64,000 bases of DNA, from contig NZ_JOEM01000011.1 of the NCBI RefSeq assembly GCF_000718135.1, positions 1 to 64,000 on the forward strand, given 5' to 3'. Below are positions 41,103 through 49,075 of this stretch, in pieces. The notes below the pieces were generated by a model, which saw only the letters and a list, made by a program, of their open reading frames with translations, did not search any database and was not told where the DNA came from. Position 1 is the stretch's first letter, and every line of letters starts with the position of its first letter. The position numbers and the translations under genes are program-made. The stretch comes from Streptomyces cyaneofuscatus. GTDB lineage: Bacteria; Actinomycetota; Actinomycetes; Streptomycetales; Streptomycetaceae.

Positions 41103-43301
41103 TCAGCTGTAGACGCCGAACTCGTGCAGCGAGTAGCCCCAGCCCGTGCCCCGTGCCGTCAGTTGGAGCCTTACGTGCCGGGCCGTTTCGGTCAGGGCGA
41201 TGGTGTCCACGTCACCGTTGCCGGTCGTCGTGGTGTGGACCGTACGCCAGGACGTGCCGTCGTCCGAGACCTGGACCTCGTACGACTTGGCGTACGCCGG
41301 GTCCCACACCAGCTGGAGGTTGCGGACGGGCAGGCGTGCGCCCAGGTCGACCGCTATCCACTGCGGGTCGCTCCAGTCGCTGGCCCAGCGGGTGTCGAGC
41401 CGGCCGTCCGTGGCGCGCTCCGGCGGGCAGGGGCAGTCGCCGTACGAGGCCTGCGAGCTGGACGCCGTGGTGCGCTTGCCGAGGGCCACGTTGGTGCCGG
41501 TCATCGGCGGGGCGACGACCTTCACCGACTTCGTCTCGATGCCCGCGTTGCCCTTGCCGTCCTCCGACTGGATGTAGACCTTCCACACCCCGAGCTTCTC
41601 GGGCGCGGTGACCGCGAACGTGCCGTTGCCCATGGACCGGAACTGCGCCGGGATCAGTCCCTTGTCGCCGTTGGCGTAGTTGCCGCTGAGGAAGATCTTG
41701 TTCGTGAGCGGGTCGTTCTCGGGGTCGCGGATGTCCGCCCGTACCGTGAACTCCCCGCCCGCCGGTGCCGATCCGGCCGGCGTCACCGTCATGCCGCTGA
41801 TGACCGGCGGCAGGTTGTCACCGGCGTTGGAGCCCGTGAACGCCTTCTTCACCGAGTAGTACGACAGCCGCTTCAGGCCGCTGGGAAGAAGGTTGAACCA
41901 CACCCCGCCGAAGTCGTGCTCCAGGCCGTAGTGGAAGAGGGTCGCGCCCAGCGCCACGCCCTGGTGGCCGATGGTGCAGTCCCAGGCCTTGGTGTAGCCG
42001 TCGCGCTTCTGTACGTCGGTGGGCTCGTCGGGTACGCCGTTGGCGTCGTCCGGCACCTCCCACTCACCCGCCGGGCCGGTCTCCGTGATGATGTACGGCT
42101 TGGTGTAGCCGCCGTCCACCCAGTCCTTGCGGACGCCGCAGATGTCGCCGTACGCGTTCATCGAGTACAGGTCCAGGTCCGGGGCGTTGCGCTTGTAGTA
42201 CGGCCAGGCGCCCGTCCACGCGTCGGTCGAGGTCACCGGATGGTCCGCGTCGATGGCGTGGATCCGCTTGGCGGCGTCGTTGACGAAGGTCGTGTACGCG
42301 TTGCGCTGGGCCTCCAACTCGGCACCGCTGTAGCAGTTCTGGAGGCCGAGGACCGACTCGTTGCCGACGTTCCACATGAGGGTCGCGGGGTGGTTCTTGT
42401 ACATCTCGACCCACTTGGCGATCTCGGTGAGCATCGTCGACTTGTACGCGGTGTCGGTGACGTAGTTCGCGCAGCCGCCGCTGCCGGGGCCGCCGCCGGG
42501 CTGGAGCCAGAAGCCGTTCATGACGCGCAGGCCGTTGGCCGCCGCCGCGTCGAGAAGGGGTTTCGTGCCGGCGTCCGTGCCCCACGTGCGGACGGTGTTG
42601 ACGCCCATCGACTTCAGGTCGGGCATGTAGCGTGGAGCGTCCGCCATGGACGGGCCCCAGGTCAGGCCCTTGACGGTGTACGGCTGGCCGCCGACGGTGA
42701 GCTGCCAGGCGCCCTGGCTGCCGGTGACCTTGACGGCGCCGCCGGCCGGGGGCGGGGTGTCGCCCTGGGTGCCGTACACCTGGAACTCCCAGAGGGAGTA
42801 GCCGTAGCCGCCGGGGCGGGCGGTGCCGAGCATCCGGACGTAGCGGCCGGAGCCGGTGAGGGCGAGGTCGTCGGTGCCGCCGTCGCCGTCGGTGACCTTC
42901 CGGATGGTGGTCCAGTCAGTGCCGTTGTCGCTGACCTGGATCTCGTACGCCTTGCCGTAGGCGCCCTCCCAGGTGAGCACGGCCCGGCTGAGGTCGGACC
43001 GCTTGCCGAGGTCGATCCGGATCCACTGCGGGTCGGACCACTGGCTGGCCCAGCGGGTGCCGGTCAGGTCGCCGTCGACGGCCTGTGCGGCGGAGAGGCC
43101 GTCGCCCTCCTGCGAGGAGGCGGTGGCGGGCTTGCCCTGGGAGATCAGGGGGTCGGCGGCCCGTGCCTCGGTGGGCGCCGTGATGACGGTGAGGGAGGAG
43201 GCGAGCAGGGCGGCGAGGGTCAGGGTGAGCGCGGGTCGGCGGAGGGAGGGTCTGCGCAAGGAGGGCAGGGAGGGTCTGCGGAGGTGGGGCACGGCAGGCA
43301 T
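41103..43301 (-). CDS. Secreted glycosidase (GH2/GH5-like barrel) flanked by two F5/8 (CBM32) domains
   Basis: Exported protein of 732 residues. A signal peptide (about 1-48) precedes F5/8-type carbohydrate-binding domain 1 (about 50-177), a TIM-barrel-like catalytic part (about 185-470), a beta linker domain, and F5/8 domain 2 (about 600-732). Catalytic Glu candidates are MWNVGNESVLG (acid/base) and IITETGPAGEW (nucleophile), the clan GH-A pattern. The two F5/8 domains are very alike (WSDPQWI, YSLHEF or YSLWEF). Likely role: hydrolysis of an insoluble glucan or wall polymer. It lies downstream of the beta-helix protein, separated by hairpins. Confidence 0.8.
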   Translation of the reverse strand: MPAVPHLRRPSLPSLRRPSLRRPALTLTLAALLASSLTVITAPTEARAADPLISQGKPATASSQEGDGLSAAQAVDGDLTGTRWASQWSDPQWIRIDLGKRSDLSRAVLTWEGAYGKAYEIQVSDNGTDWTTIRKVTDGDGGTDDLALTGSGRYVRMLGTARPGGYGYSLWEFQVYGTQGDTPPPAGGAVKVTGSQGAWQLTVGGQPYTVKGLTWGPSMADAPRYMPDLKSMGVNTVRTWGTDAGTKPLLDAAAANGLRVMNGFWLQPGGGPGSGGCANYVTDTAYKSTMLTEIAKWVEMYKNHPATLMWNVGNESVLGLQNCYSGAELEAQRNAYTTFVNDAAKRIHAIDADHPVTSTDAWTGAWPYYKRNAPDLDLYSMNAYGDICGVRKDWVDGGYTKPYIITETGPAGEWEVPDDANGVPDEPTDVQKRDGYTKAWDCTIGHQGVALGATLFHYGLEHDFGGVWFNLLPSGLKRLSYYSVKKAFTGSNAGDNLPPVISGMTVTPAGSAPAGGEFTVRADIRDPENDPLTNKIFLSGNYANGDKGLIPAQFRSMGNGTFAVTAPEKLGVWKVYIQSEDGKGNAGIETKSVKVVAPPMTGTNVALGKRTTASSSQASYGDCPCPPERATDGRLDTRWASDWSDPQWIAVDLGARLPVRNLQLVWDPAYAKSYEVQVSDDGTSWRTVHTTTTGNGDVDTIALTETARHVRLQLTARGTGWGYSLHEFGVYS

Positions 43302-43347
43302 TGCGGCTCCTGAAGGGGGTGAGGGGGATGGGGAGGATCAGGGGACG

Positions 43348-43383
43348 CGGACGGCCGCCGTCGGGGAGGACGGCGGCCGTCCG
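43348..43383 (-). terminator. Terminator hairpins after the beta-helix gene
   Basis: CGGACGGCCGCCGTC and GACGGCGGCCGTCCG pair around a 6-nt loop. Two further GC-rich hairpins follow in 43420-43500. This block separates the two secreted-enzyme genes. Confidence 0.7.
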
Positions 43384-43503
43384 CGGGGAGAGAGCCAGGC
43401 AGGTTGAGCGGGGAGCTGCCCCCGGGCCGGGGTCAGGCCCGGCCCGGGGAGTCGTCCCCCGCCCTGCGGGCCACCGCAGGGCGTTGCCCCCGCGGGGGAC
43501 GGA

Positions 43504-45723
43504 TCAGGGGAAGGAGACCAGGGTGGACGGCACGGTGGAGGTGCCGGCGGGGACCGTGGAGGCTCCGGTGTTGTTGATGACGTGGTTGTAGTGGCCCATT
43601 CCGCCGAGCGACACCACCAGCAGGCTGTGGAACTTCACGCCCGGCTTCACCGGAGCCTTGAAGCCGTGGTCCTGGCGGATGGTGGGATCGACGTTGTAGT
43701 TGCAGTAACTGCCCATCCCCCAGCCCTCGTGGACGTCGACCGAGTCGTCGACCCGGTAGGCGGCGAAGCCCTTCGTGTCGCCGTTCTGGATGGCGGCCTG
43801 GTTGGGTGCGTCGTACGCCTTCTCGTTCTGGTAGAAGATCGTGCGGCCGCGCTCGCCGTACCACTCGACGTCGTACTTGTTGAAGTGCTCCACGAAGAGG
43901 CCGGTGGCGAGCACGTCGTCGCCGTAGACCCGGACCCCGTAGTCGGCCCGGTTGGTCTCCCAGCCGACGCCCTCACCGTGGTCGGCGCGCCACACCCAGG
44001 TGTGGTCGATGATCACGTCGTCGCTGTGGACGGCGATGGAGGTGGTGGCCTTGCCCGCGCCCGCGCCGCCGATGCGGACGTAGACGTCCTGGATGGAGGT
44101 GGGGTTGGCGGAGTGGTCGGCCGAGGAGTTCTGCGGGCCGAGCTCCAGCAGGGTCGGGGAGTTGACCGTACCGGCGTCGATCAGGAAGCCGGCGAGCTTG
44201 ACGCCGTCGACGTCGGCGACCTTCATCGCCGTCACGCCGTTGTCCGGGATGATCGTCGCGAGGCCGAGGCCGAGGACGACCGTGTCCGCGCGGTTGACGT
44301 TGATGGTCTGGTCGACGTGGTAAATGCCGGGCGTGAAGAGGAGGTTGAGGCCCTGGGCGAGCGCCTGGTTGATCGTGGCGGCGGTGGCGCCGGGCTTGAC
44401 CACGTAGAACTGGTTCAGGTCGATCGACGTGCCCTGCGGAGTGCCGTTCCAGGAGACGCCGCGCGCGTCGGTGCGCTTGGCCGGGACGAAGACCTTGTAC
44501 GTGTTGCCGTCCAGGTAGAGGAACGGCTTCTCGCGCGAGATCGGCGTGGTCTGGAGGGTGGTGTAGCGGGGCTCCGGGAACGAGGTGGCGGGTGCGCCCT
44601 CGACGCCCGAGAAGGTCTGGTTCCAGACGGAGTTGGACCAGCCGCCGATCGAGCTCTCGCGCGTGTACCACTGCTGCTGCGAGTAGTTGCCGACCTGGCC
44701 GTCGATCTTGGAGTCGGCGATGTAGCCGCCGCTGGCCCAACCGTAGCCGTTCGGGGCCAGGTTGAGGCCGCCCTTGACGTGCATGCGGCGGAAGGAGGCG
44801 GCCTGTGAGACGGCCCAGCGGTTGGTGCCGCTGACCGGGTTGACGGCCAGGTTCTCGGCCGAACGCCAGAAGTTCTGCGTCGCGTTGCCGTTGAACCAGC
44901 CGGCGTCGACGGTCACGTCACCGTTGATGGTGGTGTCGTCGGGCTTGAGGCCGAGGCCGGAGATCGAGGTGTAGAAGCCGATCTCGGCGTTGAGGTTGTT
45001 GTAGGTGCCGGGCTTGAAGAGGAACTGGTGCCGCCCGTTGCCGAAGTGCGAGGCCTCCTGCTGGTCGAACACCTCGTCCAGCTTGGCCTGGATGTTGGGC
45101 GTGGAGGGGTCGAAGACGTGCACGTTCGGGCCGAGGTCGCCGCCGCCGGGCAGCTGTGGGCCGCCGGTGCCGCCGGACTCGCCGTACACCTTGAACTCCC
45201 AGAGGGAGAAGCCGTATCCGGTGCCGCGCGCGGTGCCGTACACCCGGACGTAGCGGGCCTCGCCGCTGATGTTCAGGGTGTCCGTGCCGCCGTCGCCGGT
45301 CGTGGTCTGGTAGGCGGTCGACCAGGTGGAGCCGTTGGTCGAGAGCTCGATGCGGTAGCCCTTGCCGTACGCCGTCTCCCAGTCCAGGACGACCTGGCTG
45401 AGCCGGGTGGTCGCGCCGAGGTCGACGCGGATCCACTGCGGGTCCGAAGCAGCGCTGGACCAACGGGTGTTGGCGTCGCCGTCGACGGCCGCGGTGGCCG
45501 GGGTGCCGTAGTTCTCCTCGCTGGACGCGGTGACCGGCTTGCCCTGGGAGAGCAGGACGGGCGCGGCCTCCGCCTTCGTGGCGGGGACGAAGGCGAGAAG
45601 GGTGGCGGCCAGAGCGGTGGCCATCGCGGCGACGATGCCGCGGGTCACGGGTCTCGGTCCGGGGGTACGGCGGCCGGTGCCGTGGGACACCGGGGCCGCT
45701 GGGGATATGCCGACTGCGGGCAT
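43504..45723 (-). CDS. Secreted F5/8-domain protein with parallel beta-helix (GH55-like)
   Basis: Exported protein of 739 residues: signal peptide (about 1-53), one F5/8 domain (about 54-182) nearly identical in motifs to those of the neighbour, and a long right-handed beta-helix region (about 195-739) with repeated G-N-D turns (FLFKPGTYNN, LLFTPGIYHVDQTINVNRAD). Blocks such as HFNKYDVEWYGERGRTIFYQNEK recur in Streptomyces proteins related to GH55 exo-beta-1,3-glucanases and often mislabelled adenylyl cyclase. I cannot place the catalytic Glu with certainty. The LacI-type operator lies 30 bp upstream of the start. Confidence 0.75.
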   Translation of the reverse strand: MPAVGISPAAPVSHGTGRRTPGPRPVTRGIVAAMATALAATLLAFVPATKAEAAPVLLSQGKPVTASSEENYGTPATAAVDGDANTRWSSAASDPQWIRVDLGATTRLSQVVLDWETAYGKGYRIELSTNGSTWSTAYQTTTGDGGTDTLNISGEARYVRVYGTARGTGYGFSLWEFKVYGESGGTGGPQLPGGGDLGPNVHVFDPSTPNIQAKLDEVFDQQEASHFGNGRHQFLFKPGTYNNLNAEIGFYTSISGLGLKPDDTTINGDVTVDAGWFNGNATQNFWRSAENLAVNPVSGTNRWAVSQAASFRRMHVKGGLNLAPNGYGWASGGYIADSKIDGQVGNYSQQQWYTRESSIGGWSNSVWNQTFSGVEGAPATSFPEPRYTTLQTTPISREKPFLYLDGNTYKVFVPAKRTDARGVSWNGTPQGTSIDLNQFYVVKPGATAATINQALAQGLNLLFTPGIYHVDQTINVNRADTVVLGLGLATIIPDNGVTAMKVADVDGVKLAGFLIDAGTVNSPTLLELGPQNSSADHSANPTSIQDVYVRIGGAGAGKATTSIAVHSDDVIIDHTWVWRADHGEGVGWETNRADYGVRVYGDDVLATGLFVEHFNKYDVEWYGERGRTIFYQNEKAYDAPNQAAIQNGDTKGFAAYRVDDSVDVHEGWGMGSYCNYNVDPTIRQDHGFKAPVKPGVKFHSLLVVSLGGMGHYNHVINNTGASTVPAGTSTVPSTLVSFP

Positions 45724-46029
45724 GCGGGTGCTCCTCGAAATGGAACTGCAATGGGAGAGCGCTCTCCCGGAACCTTGCCCGCCGCATCGGTCACGGTCAA
45801 GAATCCTGACACGACTTTTCTTTCGGCTTGGATTAAGTCGGTCCCGCCGTGCGGGAGCTGACGTTCGGTCAGCCGCCGCACGGGTGGGACGGCCGGCCGC
45901 GCCGCGAGGGGGACCGTCATGAGCGGCACCGGCCGGTCAGGGCACGGTCGGCAGGCCCGCCGATTGACCCACGTTTCTCCCGTACAAATGCACCCCACCC
46001 CGGGTCGCTTCCGTGCCTACGGTCCTTGC
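45724..46029. other. Intergenic region between divergent genes
   Basis: 306 bp holding the LacI-type palindrome near its left end and, presumably, the promoter of the AhpD-like gene at its right end. No conserved coding frame. Confidence 0.5.
45753..45768. promoter_or_regulatory. LacI/CebR-type operator GGGAGAGCGCTCTCCC
   Basis: This perfect 16-bp palindrome lies 30 bp upstream of the beta-helix gene. Streptomyces LacI regulators of polysaccharide use bind sites of this kind (CebR: TGGGAGCGCTCCCA). It implies sugar-responsive repression. No LacI gene lies in the window. Confidence 0.75.
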
Positions 46030-46482
46030 ATGACCACGTTCCAGGTGCCTCAGCGCATGAACTTCTCCGCCGTCTCCCCCAAGGTGTTCAAGGCCGTCCT
46101 CGCCCTCGACGCCGTCGCCCGCGAAGGGCTCGACCCTGTCCTGCTGGAGCTGGTGCAGATCCGCGCCTCGCAGGTCAACCGCTGTGCGTACTGCATCGAT
46201 TACCACGTCTCCGACGCCCGCAGGGCCGGGGAGTCGGAGGAGCGGATCCACCAGCTGGCCGCATGGGAGGAGTCGAGTCTGTTCACCGGGAAGGAACGGG
46301 CCGCGCTGGCTCTGACCGACGCCGTCACCGTCCTGCCCGAGGGGGTGTCGGACGCGGTGTACGAGGAGGCCGCTCGGCATTTCGAGGAGAAGGAGCTCGC
46401 TCAGCTCATCGCGCTCATCTTCACCACCAACGCGTGGAACCGGATGAACGTCACCACGCGCAAGACGCCCGGCACCGAGTAG
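46030..46482 (+). CDS. AhpD-like carboxymuconolactone decarboxylase-family protein
   Basis: Protein of 150 residues with the alkylhydroperoxidase motif NRCAYCIDYHVSDAR (CxxC plus His), and QLAAWEESSLFTGKERAALALTDAVT. Such proteins are peroxidases or thiol reductases. No ribosome-binding site precedes the ATG at 46030, so a leaderless transcript is possible. It precedes the MFS gene by 101 bp on the same strand and may be co-transcribed. Confidence 0.87.
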   Translation: MTTFQVPQRMNFSAVSPKVFKAVLALDAVAREGLDPVLLELVQIRASQVNRCAYCIDYHVSDARRAGESEERIHQLAAWEESSLFTGKERAALALTDAVTVLPEGVSDAVYEEAARHFEEKELAQLIALIFTTNAWNRMNVTTRKTPGTE

Positions 46483-46583
46483 CCGGCCGCCGGATCCTCC
46501 GTGGGCGGTGGCCGTCCTGTCCGGCCGCCGCCCGACCCATGCCCGTGGACCGACCGTTTTCCTGATGAAGGGCTGACCACACC

Positions 46584-47783
46584 GTGACCACCGTCGAGAC
46601 CGGGGTGCCCGCCGCCGCCCCCGGCCGCTCCCCCGTCAAGGGCTGGCTCGCCGTCATGGCGGTGACCCTGGGCATCTTCTCCCTGATGACCTCCGAGCTG
46701 CTGCCCGTGGGCCTGCTCACCCCCGTCGGTACCGCCCTCGACGTCTCCGAGGGCACCGCGGGGCTGATGGTGACGGTGCCCGGCCTGGTCGCCGCCGTCT
46801 CCGCGCCCGTGGTCACCGTGGCCACCGGGCGCATCGACCGCCGCATCGTCCTGGTGGTCCTGATCGGCCTGATGGGCGCGGCCAATCTGGCCTCCGCCTT
46901 CGCCACCAGCTTCACCGTCGTGCTCGTCGCGCGGTTCCTGATCGGGGTCAGCGTCGGCGGCTTCTGGTCCATCGCAGGCGGCATCGCCCTGCGGCTGGTG
47001 CCGGCCAGGCATGTCGCCCGGGCCACCGCCGTCATCTTCGGCGGGGTGGAGACCGCGTCCGTCCTGGGCGTGCCCACCGGAACGTTCCTCGGCGATCTCA
47101 GCGGCTGGCGCACGGCGTTCGGCGCCGTGGGCGTTCTCGGCCTGGTCTCCCTGGTCTGCATGCTCTTCCTCATGCCGAGGATCCCGGCCGGGCAATCCCT
47201 CACGTTCTCGGCCTTGCCGAGGGTTTTCGTGCGGAACGCGGGTGTCCGGATCGGGATCGCCCTCACCTTCCTGGTCATCACCGGCCACTTCCTGGCCTAC
47301 ACGTTCGTCCGGCCGGTCCTCCAGGGCGACGGGATCGGCGACCGCTCGATCGGCGTGCTGCTGCTGACGTTCGGAATCGCGGGCATCTGCGGCAACTTCA
47401 TCGCCGGAGCCCTCGTCGCCCGGCGGCTCCGGCACTGCGTCATGGGGATCTCCGTGGTCCTCACCTCGGGCATGGTCCTGCTCGCGGTCGTCGACACCGG
47501 TGCCCTCTCCGCGGGCGCCCTTCTCGTTCTGTGGGGGCTCGGTTACGGCGCCGCGCCGGTCACCTTCCAGACCTGGATCCTCGACGCGGCACCGGACGCC
47601 ACCGAAGCGGCCACCTCGCTGTACGTCTCCGCCTTCAACCTGTCCATCGCGCTCGGGGCCCTCTTCGGCGGGTTCGCCGTCGACGGCATCGGCACCACGA
47701 GCGTGCTGTGGACCGGAGCCGGACTGACGCTCCTGGCACTCGTCGTGGTGGGCGGTGCCCGCCGCGCCGGGGTGGGGGCCTGA
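46584..47783 (+). CDS. MFS transporter, DHA1-type efflux
   Basis: Integral membrane protein of 399 residues with twelve predicted spans. Family features are SLMTSELLPVGLLTPV in helix 1, RIDRRIVLVVLIG after helix 2 (motif A-like) and VARFLIGVSVGGFWSIAGG in helix 4, as in the AraJ/drug-efflux group. It probably exports drugs or sugars using the proton gradient. The start is GTG. Confidence 0.88.
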   Translation: MTTVETGVPAAAPGRSPVKGWLAVMAVTLGIFSLMTSELLPVGLLTPVGTALDVSEGTAGLMVTVPGLVAAVSAPVVTVATGRIDRRIVLVVLIGLMGAANLASAFATSFTVVLVARFLIGVSVGGFWSIAGGIALRLVPARHVARATAVIFGGVETASVLGVPTGTFLGDLSGWRTAFGAVGVLGLVSLVCMLFLMPRIPAGQSLTFSALPRVFVRNAGVRIGIALTFLVITGHFLAYTFVRPVLQGDGIGDRSIGVLLLTFGIAGICGNFIAGALVARRLRHCVMGISVVLTSGMVLLAVVDTGALSAGALLVLWGLGYGAAPVTFQTWILDAAPDATEAATSLYVSAFNLSIALGALFGGFAVDGIGTTSVLWTGAGLTLLALVVVGGARRAGVGA

Positions 47784-48101
47784 CGCACCGGGGGCGGCCG
47801 AGTCGTCGGCCACTCCTTGCCCCGCATGTCGCCGATGCGCGGTCTACGTAACCCGGTTGCGGACTGCAAAGGGGTGTTGCGTAGGGTGGCCGCACGATCA
47901 TTGCATCCAGGGGGCGATCCGGATGGTCGAGCGTTGCGATTGCCATGTTCAGGCACGGGGTGGACATCGTCCTCGCGCAGCTGCCTCGCGCACGCGCTGA
48001 GTCGTGAGCCGCCCCAAGTGCCTCTGCACCTCGGGCCCGAGAGCCCCCGCACACCGCATTGAGCGTGATGATCCCACTGAACACGACCTCAAGGAGAGCT
48101 G
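47784..48101. other. Intergenic region upstream of a secreted protein gene
   Basis: 318 bp without a conserved frame. TTGCGG and TAGGGT words in 47868-47896 could be promoter elements, but the spacing (about 19 bp) is not ideal. AAGGAG precedes the next gene. Confidence 0.4.
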
Positions 48102-48626
48102 ATGAGAATGGCGCGCAGCCTGATCGCTACCGCCGCGACGGCGGCACTGGTCGCGGGGGTCACGGTCGTCGGCACCGGCACCGCGTCCGCTGCCAGCTAC
48201 CGCTGCACCACGTCGACCAAGTCCATCGACCACCCCGGCAACACGATCAACGACAACTTCAACTTCACCGTCAAGACCTGCGCCAAGCGCGAAGGGGGCT
48301 ACATCTACGCCAAGGCGTACGTGTCCGTCGACGGCCCCTGGAACTACGCCGGCCAGTCCGCCGTCAACGACGCACGCGCACTGATCCAGGTCAAGCGCTC
48401 CGTTTCCGGGACCGACCCCGTGTCCAAGTACGCGTACGGGACCGGCCTGGGCAGCAAGCTGAACAACCTCGACGCCTACGGCAACACGAGCTACACGAGC
48501 CCGACCGTGAAGCACAAGCCTGCCGCCGGTAGCCGCTACCTCGGCGACAGCGTCATGCAGATCGACTGGAAGAACGACGGCAAGGGGCGCATCAGCTACA
48601 ACTTCTCCGGCTCGCCGACCGTCTGA
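48102..48626 (+). CDS. Secreted hypothetical protein
   Basis: Protein of 174 residues with a Sec signal peptide (cleavage near ASA-ASYR, about residue 30). The mature part has two Cys (YRCTTS and VKTCAK) that may form a disulfide, many Asn/Tyr/Gly, and looks like a small beta-sandwich. AAGGAGAG lies 6 nt before the ATG. A strong terminator follows. Family unknown. Confidence 0.75.
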   Translation: MRMARSLIATAATAALVAGVTVVGTGTASAASYRCTTSTKSIDHPGNTINDNFNFTVKTCAKREGGYIYAKAYVSVDGPWNYAGQSAVNDARALIQVKRSVSGTDPVSKYAYGTGLGSKLNNLDAYGNTSYTSPTVKHKPAAGSRYLGDSVMQIDWKNDGKGRISYNFSGSPTV

Positions 48627-49075
48627 CACGCACGCGCGATGGGTGCCCCGCTCCGAAGAGTGGGGCACCCATCGCGTCCTGCTGCTCGATGAACACTCCA
48701 GGGCATCCAGCAGGTCGACACCGGACTCGGCCTGAGTCGCCGTGGGGATCCTGGTAGCGCCGGCCCACGCGTGATCACCCGACGGCGCTTGAGGAAAACC
48801 TGAGCTTTCTCCGGCCTTCCATAACGATCGAATATCACCACCGAATAAACACACTCCATGCATCCGGTCCACATTGACTGCGATGTCATCACTTTGAGTG
48901 AGAGTCTTGCAGTCGTAAAAGCCTCAAATGATTTTTGACTAATGGTCAATCTCCTAGCGGAGAGTGATCATTCGAGCCGCACGGCGCTCACTTCCGAGCC
49001 ACCCCTCTTCCGGCAGGCGGTGTGAGGATGCACAGGCCGCGAGACGAATGATCTTGCAGGCCAGGAGGCATTCAC
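48627..49075. other. Intergenic leader upstream of the RHS gene, AT-rich for this genome
   Basis: After the terminator, 48790-48980 is unusually AT-rich. It contains TTGACTAATGGTCAA (5-bp arms), whose TTGACT could be a -35 element, though no clear -10 follows at normal spacing. A 117-codon minus-strand frame here has no supporting features. AGGAGG precedes the RHS start. Confidence 0.5.
48635..48676 (+). terminator. Strong terminator after the secreted protein
   Basis: Perfect 15-bp arms (CGCGATGGGTGCCCC and complement) enclose a 12-nt loop, 8 bp after the stop codon. Confidence 0.8.

Noticed and set aside
46401..47813. Minus-strand frame of 470 codons opposite the MFS gene
   Set aside because: Composition (Gly/Asp/His-rich) is that of reversed transmembrane coding; the MFS signature is on the plus strand.
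48596..48949. 117-codon minus-strand frame in the AT-rich leader
   Set aside because: No ribosome-binding site, and it crosses the terminator of the secreted-protein gene; no recognisable domain.
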